Below are positions 1 to 6,041 of a stretch of DNA of 36,127 nucleotides, in pieces (position 1 is the first letter of the stretch; each line of letters begins with the position of its first letter). The position numbers and the translations under genes were made by a program. This stretch comes from Candidatus Alistipes merdigallinarum. GTDB lineage: Bacteria; Bacteroidota; Bacteroidia; Bacteroidales; Rikenellaceae. The DNA lies in contig DWXH01000028.1 in NCBI GenBank assembly GCA_019119305.1, positions 1-36,127 on the forward strand, written 5' to 3'. The notes under the pieces are model-generated. The model ran no database searches, was not told the origin of the DNA, and saw only the letters and a program-made list of their open reading frames with translations.

Positions 1-131
1 AGAAAATCGACAAAAGAATATAAACCGGTTGTATAGTTATATTTTAACACTTTTTTAACATACTTCCCTACACCTATAATACTTGTCACTCAGTCGGTTT
101 AAAAAAAGCAAGAAGAAATTATCAAAAATCG
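1..131. other. A/T-rich flank with no supported gene
   Basis: This stretch lies downstream of the mrp-like gene, which reads leftward and stops at 132-134. It is A/T-rich and contains no convincing reading frame with a start signal. A T-rich run on the minus strand (complement of about 109-116) could help end transcription, but I see no stable hairpin in front of it. A minus-strand promoter for a gene beyond the left edge is possible (complement of 11-20 resembles a loose -7 element) but is not supported. Confidence 0.5.
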
Positions 132-1199
132 TTACTTTTTATCGAGCTCTTCGATCATTCGGTTTGCCAAAAGTTGATAATAACTACTGGTGGGACTATC
201 TTCCGTTGAAACGGGCCGTCCTTCATCTGCTGATTCCCGAATATTTTGGATCAGTGGAATTTGAGCCAGCAGTGGCAGGTGTTCCTCTTCTGCCAGCCTT
301 TTCGTGCCCTCTTTTCCGAAAAGGTAGTATTTATGGTCGGGCAGCTCTTCGGGAGTAAACCACGACATGTTTTCGACAAGTCCTAATACAGGAATGCCGA
401 TCTTTTCGTTACGGAACATCGAAATCCCCCGCACTACATCGGCAAGCGCCATCTTTTGCGGTGTGCTGACGATGATGGCTCCGCTCAGCGACATCTCCTG
501 GAGAATGGACAAGTGTATGTCCCCGGTTCCGGGAGGCATGTCGATCAACAGAAAGTCGAGCTCTCCCCAAAGGGTTTGCCGGATCATTTGCCGCAGGGCG
601 TTGATGGCCATCGGACCCCGCCACATCAGGGCATCCTGTGGATTGATGAAGAAGCCGATCGACATGATGAGGATGCCGAAACGATCTGCAGGACGGATCC
701 ATTCGTGTCCATCCACCTCTATGCCGTCGGGTTGGTACCCTTCGAGGTCGAAGAGCATCGGTTGTGAGGGACCGTAAATATCGGCATCCAGAATTCCGAC
801 GCGATACCCCTTTTTCGAAAGGGCAACCGCCAAATTTGCCGTAACGGTACTTTTTCCAACCCCTCCTTTTGCGGAACTGATGGCGACGATTCGTCCTGTC
901 TTGCCGTCGCTGCCGAACACTTTGCGCTCATGCGGTTCCGTTGTTTTTTTATTTGGATTCTCCTTGATAAAGATGTGTATGTTGCCCGTATATTCAGGAT
1001 AGCGGGTGACGATCAGCTCTTCACATCGCTTTTTGATTGCCGCGGCGAACGGATCCCGGTTTCGGTTGAAAACGAGGGAAAATTGAATCTTTTCCGGTGT
1101 GACCGTAGGATTTTCGATCATGCCTAAGGTGACGATGTCACCTTGTCGTTCGGGATGGATTACTCCATGCAATAGGCCGAACAGTTCTTCTTGTGTCAT
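132..1199 (-). CDS. mrp: Mrp/NBP35-type P-loop ATPase, Fe-S carrier family
   Basis: 355 aa. The N-terminal ~90 residues look like the MIP18/DUF59 domain usually fused to Mrp. They are followed by a ParA/MinD-like ATPase with the deviant Walker A motif KGGVGKST (about 111-118), the DADIYGPS switch (about 137-144) and the IDMPPGTGD motif. Family members bind and transfer Fe-S clusters in the cytoplasm through a C-terminal CxxC pair. Here the region where the pair normally sits (after ENMSWF) has no cysteine, and the whole protein has one Cys (C59, in the N-terminal domain), so canonical cluster binding is doubtful. I believe this variant is common in Bacteroidota. It is monocistronic as far as seen and divergent from sppA. 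Family assignment is firm; the biochemical role is inferred. Confidence 0.93.
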   Translation of the reverse strand: MTQEELFGLLHGVIHPERQGDIVTLGMIENPTVTPEKIQFSLVFNRNRDPFAAAIKKRCEELIVTRYPEYTGNIHIFIKENPNKKTTEPHERKVFGSDGKTGRIVAISSAKGGVGKSTVTANLAVALSKKGYRVGILDADIYGPSQPMLFDLEGYQPDGIEVDGHEWIRPADRFGILIMSIGFFINPQDALMWRGPMAINALRQMIRQTLWGELDFLLIDMPPGTGDIHLSILQEMSLSGAIIVSTPQKMALADVVRGISMFRNEKIGIPVLGLVENMSWFTPEELPDHKYYLFGKEGTKRLAEEEHLPLLAQIPLIQNIRESADEGRPVSTEDSPTSSYYQLLANRMIEELDKK

Positions 1200-1220
1200 A
1201 CTTAAACGGTATTGGAACTA

Positions 1221-1252
1221 CAAAGATAAAGGTAATAAAAATAATTTGTAAA
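1221..1252 (-). promoter_or_regulatory. Candidate Bacteroidota promoter for mrp
   Basis: On the minus strand the complement of 1221-1228 reads TATCTTTG, a perfect match to the -7 consensus TAnnTTTG. A TTTA at the complement of 1249-1252, 20 bases upstream, is a one-mismatch -33 element. Transcription would begin roughly 15-20 bases before the mrp start codon. Confidence 0.6.
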
Positions 1253-1314
1253 TTTACGGGCGTAATCGTCTGCCCGCAAACGGAAATTGGGGAAATGACA
1301 TTAAAGAGTGGAGC

Positions 1315-3105
1315 ATGAATCAGTTTATTAAGACTTTTCTGGCCTGTCTGTTGGCTTTGGTGGTCGCAGGAGTGCTTGCGAGCGTATTTTTTGTGATGGT
1401 TGTTGTCAGTTTCGGGACGTTTTTTTCGGAAAAAATACCCGAAGTGAAAGAAAAATCGGTATTGAGGATCGATTTTTCCGAACCTGTTTACGATAATCCG
1501 AGTTATAACCCATTTTCTGTGGCGGGTTTTGGTGATTTGATGAACATGCAGATTAGGGGATATGCCTTGATCGATGTGCTGAAAGCGATTGAAGCGGCTG
1601 AAACGGATGACCGCATAGCCGGAATCTATCTGAACATTACCCCCAATGCGAGAATGGGTTTGGCCACGATGCAGGAGATACGCAATGCGTTGTCGGTGTT
1701 CCGTCGTTCGGGTAAATTTATCGTAAGCCATGCTGATTTTTATACGCAAGGCTCGTATTATCTCTCTTCTGTGGCGGATCGGGTGTTGTTGAATCCGCAG
1801 GGAGATGTCACATGGTACGGAATGGCTTCGGGAACCCTGTTCTACAAGGGATTGTTGGATAAGCTCGAAGTACAGGTGGAGGCGATCCGGCACGGATCGT
1901 TCAAATCGGCGGTCGAACCTTTTGTTATGGATCAGATGAGTCCCGAAAACCGGCAGCAGATTGAAATGCTGTTGGGATCGTTGTGGGGAACTGTTGTCCG
2001 GGATATTGCTGACTCGAGGGGGATCGATTCCGTAGCTCTCCAATCCTTTGCAACGAATCTGGAGATAAAGGATGCAACCTATGCAAAACAGTTGGGTATG
2101 GTCGATTCGTTGATGTATGGACAGCAGGTGGAACAGATGCTCGGGGAGTGGACCGAACAAGAGGAGCCACAGTATGTCTCACTGAGAAGTTACATCGATC
2201 GAACGTTGTTGGAGGAGTCGAAGGTTTCGAAAAACAAGATTGCTGTCGTTTATGCCGAAGGACAGATTGTCGATGGGAAAAGTCGCGAAGGGTTGGTCGG
2301 AGGAGAGACCTTGGCACGGCAGTTATCCGCTTTGAAGGATGATGACCAGGTGAAGGCGGTCGTACTCCGGGTGAACAGTCCGGGCGGGAGCGCGTTGGCT
2401 TCCGAAGTGATCTGGCATGAGGCGGAGGCTTTGCGACAGGTGAAACCGTTGATTGTTTCAATGGGAAATATGGCTGCATCCGGCGGTTATTATATTTCGG
2501 CTCCTGCCGATATGATTCTGGCCTCACCGTTGACTGAAACCGGTTCGATAGGAGTTTTCGGATTGGTGCTGAATGGAGAACAGGGTCTTAAAAACAAGTT
2601 GGGTATTTCGGTTGATGTAGTTAAGACCAATCCGTCGGCTGATATGGGGTTGACGGTTTTCGGAGCGGTTGGAGTCCGTCCGTTGTCGCAATCCGAGCGC
2701 GATTATATGCAATACGGTGTGGAACAGGTATATAAAACTTTTGTCGGACACGTGGCTGAAGGACGTAATTTGAGTGTCGAGGAGGTGGACCGCATCGGCG
2801 GGGGGCACATCTGGTCTGGGATTGATGCCTTGAATATCGGATTGATCGATGGCTTCGGCGGATTGAAAGAGGCGGTCAGCATTGCTGCCGAACGGGCAGG
2901 AGTTGCCGACGATTTCCGTATCGTCTCTCCGGTAACCGACGAAAGCCGATTGACGCAAATTATGAAACTTCTCTCCGTAGAGGCCCGTTCACAGATGTTT
3001 CAGGGGGAAGCCGGTGAAGTTTATGAAATGTATGATATGTTGCGGAACATTCTCTATCCGAACAGCATTCAGGCGCTTACTCCTTATCGGGTTGAGATGA
3101 AATAG
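1315..3105 (+). CDS. sppA: Signal peptide peptidase SppA, 67K type (protease IV)
   Basis: 596 aa. This is the long form, in which two ClpP/crotonase-like halves are fused. A single hydrophobic anchor lies at about residues 6-36, so the catalytic part should face the periplasm. SppA degrades leftover signal peptides in the inner membrane with a Ser/Lys dyad. The general-base lysine is K197 in the GSFKSAVEPF motif of the N-terminal half, and the nucleophile is S389 in MAASGGYY of the C-terminal half; the oxyanion segment VNSPGGSA precedes it. The length agrees with the E. coli-type enzyme (about 618 aa). ATG 1315 is preceded by a GTGGAG-like ribosome site. The next gene, lpxK, has its own promoter, so the two need not be co-transcribed. 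I could not identify a clear sppA promoter. Confidence 0.96.
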   Translation: MNQFIKTFLACLLALVVAGVLASVFFVMVVVSFGTFFSEKIPEVKEKSVLRIDFSEPVYDNPSYNPFSVAGFGDLMNMQIRGYALIDVLKAIEAAETDDRIAGIYLNITPNARMGLATMQEIRNALSVFRRSGKFIVSHADFYTQGSYYLSSVADRVLLNPQGDVTWYGMASGTLFYKGLLDKLEVQVEAIRHGSFKSAVEPFVMDQMSPENRQQIEMLLGSLWGTVVRDIADSRGIDSVALQSFATNLEIKDATYAKQLGMVDSLMYGQQVEQMLGEWTEQEEPQYVSLRSYIDRTLLEESKVSKNKIAVVYAEGQIVDGKSREGLVGGETLARQLSALKDDDQVKAVVLRVNSPGGSALASEVIWHEAEALRQVKPLIVSMGNMAASGGYYISAPADMILASPLTETGSIGVFGLVLNGEQGLKNKLGISVDVVKTNPSADMGLTVFGAVGVRPLSQSERDYMQYGVEQVYKTFVGHVAEGRNLSVEEVDRIGGGHIWSGIDALNIGLIDGFGGLKEAVSIAAERAGVADDFRIVSPVTDESRLTQIMKLLSVEARSQMFQGEAGEVYEMYDMLRNILYPNSIQALTPYRVEMK

Positions 3106-3158
3106 ATTTTTTCGGAGCAGGTTTTGGAGACAGGGCGGATTTTATAATCGATAAAAAA

Positions 3159-3189
3159 TTTGATATTCAATCTTTTTACTTTATTTTTG
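3159..3189 (+). promoter_or_regulatory. Consensus Bacteroidota promoter for lpxK
   Basis: TTTG at 3159-3162, exactly 19 bases, then TATTTTTG at 3182-3189. This matches both the -33 (TTTG) and -7 (TAnnTTTG) elements of the primary sigma factor of Bacteroidota with no mismatch. The predicted start of transcription is at about 3194-3197. This supports ATG 3212 as the lpxK start, since the TTG at 3194 would be at or before the transcript end. Confidence 0.8.
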
Positions 3190-3211
3190 AAGATTGGATA
3201 TATGGAGTGAA

Positions 3212-4288
3212 ATGGTAAAATTACCCTCATTGATTGCGGCGCCGTTAGCTTTTCTTTATGGAATGGCTGTGCGGATCAGGCACAAACTCTTTGATTTGAA
3301 AATTCTTCGGAGCGAGGAGTTTGATATACCGGTCGTGTGTGTGGGCAATTTGACCGTCGGTGGGACAGGCAAGACTCCGGTAACCGAATATTTGATCGAA
3401 TGTTTGTCGGCTGATTATCGTGTAGGGGTTCTTTCGAGGGGGTACCGCCGGAAAACGAAGGGATTTGTTCTGGCTACTCCGAGATCTTCGGCACGTATGA
3501 TCGGAGACGAACCGCGTCAGATCAAATTGAAGTATCCGGATATTCCGGTCGCGGTTTGCGAAAAACGGGTCGAAGGGATCCGTTTGTTACGAGAGGCTCA
3601 TCCCGAGATCGATCTGATTCTGTTGGACGATGCTTTCCAGCACCGGTATGTCGAAGCATGGGTCAACGTTTTGTTGATGGATTACAACCGGCCGATCTAT
3701 CGCGATAAGATGTTGCCGTGGGGACAGCTGCGCGATGTCCCTTCCCAAATCCATCGGGCCGAGTTCGTCGTGGTTACCAAATGTCCGAAAGATATAAATC
3801 CGCTGGAGATAAGAATCGTAATCAATTCGCTCGGATTGTTTCCTTATCAGTCGCTCTATTTTACGACGATGGAGCAGGACGAGATTGCTCCGTTGTTTCC
3901 CGACCGTGCCGGCAGACGACTCAATGCGGGTGACCCGGTAATCGTCATGTCGGGAATTGCGAATCCCGAACCGTTGATCCGGCAGACAGAAGAGCGTTTT
4001 CGGATTGTCGATCGATTGATCTTCAGTGATCACCATGTCTATCGGGTCGGCGATATGAGGCGGTTGTGCGAGTTGATCGAAGAGCATCCCGATGCGGTCG
4101 TGCTGACTACGGAAAAGGATGCGGTGAAACTGACCAATCGCAAGAAAGTACCCGAAGAGGTACAGAAAAGACTCTATTATGTTCCGGTGCGGGTGGCTTT
4201 TTTGGGTGATTCGGAACACGATTTTTTACGTCAATTAAAAAAATATGTTAGCTCAAATCAAAAATACAGCATCCTTCATCCGGAATAA
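3212..4288 (+). CDS. lpxK: Tetraacyldisaccharide 4'-kinase (lipid A biosynthesis)
   Basis: 358 aa from ATG 3212. LpxK phosphorylates the 4' position of the tetraacyldisaccharide lipid A precursor at the inner face of the inner membrane, using ATP. The N-terminus has one hydrophobic segment (PSLIAAPLAFLYGMAV) that anchors it, followed by the Walker A loop GNLTVGGTGKTP (about residues 45-56). The later motifs VLSRGYRR, GDEP and LLDDAFQHR are family hallmarks. The reading frame stays open to a TTG at 3194, but the promoter at 3159-3189 and the GGAGTGA just before 3212 favour the ATG. The last 44 bases overlap the start of the purine nucleoside phosphorylase gene, so the two are probably translationally linked. 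Confidence 0.95.
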   Translation: MVKLPSLIAAPLAFLYGMAVRIRHKLFDLKILRSEEFDIPVVCVGNLTVGGTGKTPVTEYLIECLSADYRVGVLSRGYRRKTKGFVLATPRSSARMIGDEPRQIKLKYPDIPVAVCEKRVEGIRLLREAHPEIDLILLDDAFQHRYVEAWVNVLLMDYNRPIYRDKMLPWGQLRDVPSQIHRAEFVVVTKCPKDINPLEIRIVINSLGLFPYQSLYFTTMEQDEIAPLFPDRAGRRLNAGDPVIVMSGIANPEPLIRQTEERFRIVDRLIFSDHHVYRVGDMRRLCELIEEHPDAVVLTTEKDAVKLTNRKKVPEEVQKRLYYVPVRVAFLGDSEHDFLRQLKKYVSSNQKYSILHPE

Positions 4289-5060
4289 AGTCGATTTCGA
4301 ACCGGAGGTGGGGATTATTCTCGGAACGGGACTCGGCAGGATGGTCGAAAGCATGGAGATTCAGGCTTCAATCGATTACCGGGACATCCCTGATTTTTCG
4401 GTTTCTACGGTCGAAGGGCATGCCGGTAAATTGATCTTCGGGACACTGTCCGGACGTCGGGTTGTCGCCATGCAGGGACGTTTCCATTATTACGAAGGCT
4501 ACACGCCGCAACAGGTAGTCTTCCCGGTGCGGGTGATGAAATACCTGGGGATTAAGGTGCTTTTTGTTTCGAACTCCAGCGGCGGGGTGAACCCTACGTT
4601 CCGGCCCGGTGACCTGATGGTGATTACGGACCACATCAATTTGATTCCCAATCCGTTGGTTGGTCCAAACGAGGCTGAATTGGGGCCGAGATTTCCTGAT
4701 ATGAGCGAACCGTATGACCGGCGGTTGATCGCTTGGGCCGGAGATGTGGCTTGTAAGGAGGGGATTCCGCTTCAGTACGGCTGTTACACTGGAGTGACCG
4801 GTCCGACGTTTGAAACCCGCAAGGAGTATCGTTTTTATCATACGATCGGTGGAGATGCCGTGGGTATGTCGACGACGCCCGAGGTGATCGCTGCAAGGCA
4901 TATGGGTTTGCCGGTATTTGCAGTCTCGGTTATCACGAATATGGGTTTGGATGGTGCGAAAGCCAGCCATGAGGAGGTCCAGACCGAAGGAGCCAAAGCG
5001 GAGATGAAGATGACCCGGCTGTTTGTCGGAATGCTCGAAAAATTGGAAAATTTTATTTAG
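4245..5060 (+). CDS. Purine nucleoside phosphorylase, trimeric PNP family
   Basis: 271 aa. It splits purine (deoxy)nucleosides with phosphate to the free base and (deoxy)ribose 1-phosphate, in cytoplasmic salvage. Visible motifs are the phosphate loop GTGLG (27-31), H81 in GRFHYYEGY, the NSSGG segment, E190 in GPTFETRKEY, M208 in VGMSTTPE and N232 in VITNMG. H81, E190 and N232 align with human PNP His86, Glu201 and Asn243. The Glu/Asn pair implies a preference for 6-oxopurines (inosine, guanosine). The ATG lies inside the end of lpxK in another frame, with only an A-rich stretch upstream. The pairing of lpxK with this gene has no metabolic logic and is probably positional. Symbols punA, pnp and deoD are all used for such genes, so I leave it blank. 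Confidence 0.95.
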   Translation: MLAQIKNTASFIRNKVDFEPEVGIILGTGLGRMVESMEIQASIDYRDIPDFSVSTVEGHAGKLIFGTLSGRRVVAMQGRFHYYEGYTPQQVVFPVRVMKYLGIKVLFVSNSSGGVNPTFRPGDLMVITDHINLIPNPLVGPNEAELGPRFPDMSEPYDRRLIAWAGDVACKEGIPLQYGCYTGVTGPTFETRKEYRFYHTIGGDAVGMSTTPEVIAARHMGLPVFAVSVITNMGLDGAKASHEEVQTEGAKAEMKMTRLFVGMLEKLENFI

Positions 5061-5188
5061 AGCCGGCAAAAGTCCGATTTTTGCAGGTCCGGCGGTGATA
5101 AAAGCGGATCGGGGAAAAGTGTGAAGATACAGGTGATGGATGTATGGAGGCATTGGAATAAAAATCAGTCAGTAAAATAGGGAAAGAT

Positions 5189-5668
5189 ATGGTTAATAAA
5201 GTGATTTTGATCGGGAATGTGGGTATGGATCCTGAAGTGAGAACACTTGAGGGAGGTGCCAAAATGGTACGGTTGCGGGTGGCTACGACGGAGCGGATCT
5301 ACAATCGTCAGACACAGGAGACAAGAGAACATACCGAATGGCATACCGTGATGTTGTGGCGTGGGTTGGCCGATGTGGCCGACCGGTATGTCCGTAAAGG
5401 GAGCCAGGTCTATATTGAAGGAAGCATCCGGACACGGGAGTGGACGGATAAGGACAATAACAAACGGTACTCGACGGAGATTTTGGCCAACGATATGCGT
5501 CTGTTGGGACGCCGTGCCGAAAATGCCGGTATGCCGATGGACGGGACGACCTATGGAGCTGCTCCACGTCCGCAAGCTGCGGCACCTGCAGCGGCAGTGC
5601 AACAGCCGTCGGGAAATATGAACGCTGTTCCTGCTCCGGAGGATGAGGTGGACGACCTGCCGTTTTAA
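5189..5668 (+). CDS. ssb: Single-stranded DNA-binding protein
   Basis: 159 aa. The N-terminal ~105 residues form the SSB OB-fold (MVNKVILIGNVGMDPEVR, then EHTEWHTVMLWRGLAD and the YIEGSIRTREWTD strand). A Gln/Ala/Pro-rich disordered linker follows, ending in the acidic tip DEVDDLPF, which recruits partner proteins such as RecO, PriA and exonuclease I. It works as a homotetramer on single-stranded DNA at replication and repair sites. It is the first gene of a tightly packed trio (ssb, SUI1-like, large envelope protein). The upstream 128 bases (5061-5188) show no promoter matching the phylum consensus that I could find. Confidence 0.97.
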   Translation: MVNKVILIGNVGMDPEVRTLEGGAKMVRLRVATTERIYNRQTQETREHTEWHTVMLWRGLADVADRYVRKGSQVYIEGSIRTREWTDKDNNKRYSTEILANDMRLLGRRAENAGMPMDGTTYGAAPRPQAAAPAAAVQQPSGNMNAVPAPEDEVDDLPF

Positions 5669-5687
5669 TTCAGTTTAGTCTTTGGAT

Positions 5688-6038
5688 ATGTCTGATAACG
5701 ATTGGAAGAGCCGTCTGCACGTCGTCTATTCGACGAATCCCGATTTTCAGTATCAGTATGAGGAGAATGAGCCGGTTCAGGAGACTTTGCCCCCATCGCA
5801 GCAGCATTTGAAAGTGTGGCTCGACCGGAAACAGCGGGCTGGAAAACAGGTTACGCTCGTCAAGGGATTTGTCGGGTCGGAAGAGGATTTGAAGGAGTTG
5901 GGACGGATGCTCAAAAGTAAATGTGGAGTAGGGGGTACGGCGAAGGATGGGGAGATTCTCATACAGGGTGATTTCCGCGATCGGGTGGTCGAGGTCTTGA
6001 CCCGAGCCGGTTATCAAGCCAAGAAAGCGGGAGGATAA
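5688..6038 (+). CDS. SUI1/eIF1-family protein (YciH-like)
   Basis: 116 aa from ATG 5688; an in-frame TTG at 5682 is a less likely start. The C-terminal ~75 residues are a SUI1 domain: a basic loop ([17 protein letters not shown]), [33 protein letters not shown], then a final helix. In eukaryotes and archaea eIF1/SUI1 controls start-codon choice on the small ribosomal subunit. The bacterial YciH proteins are less understood and have been linked to initiation fidelity or repression of translation under stress. The N-terminal ~40 residues are acidic and low in complexity. It sits 19 bases after ssb and 3 bases before the next gene, so it is almost surely in an operon with them. Confidence 0.88.
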   Translation: MSDNDWKSRLHVVYSTNPDFQYQYEENEPVQETLPPSQQHLKVWLDRKQRAGKQVTLVKGFVGSEEDLKELGRMLKSKCGVGGTAKDGEILIQGDFRDRVVEVLTRAGYQAKKAGG

Positions 6039-6041
6039 TCG

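Noticed and set aside
1257-1276. CGGGC / GCCCG inverted repeat upstream of sppA
   Set aside because: Only 5 bp; likely chance in this composition.
1138-2160. A 340-codon open frame on the minus strand
   Set aside because: It overlaps the mrp start and is antisense to sppA; no recognisable features.
5062-5093. GCCGG / CCGGC inverted repeat after the phosphorylase gene as a terminator
   Set aside because: Only 5 outer pairs, imperfect inside, and no T run follows.
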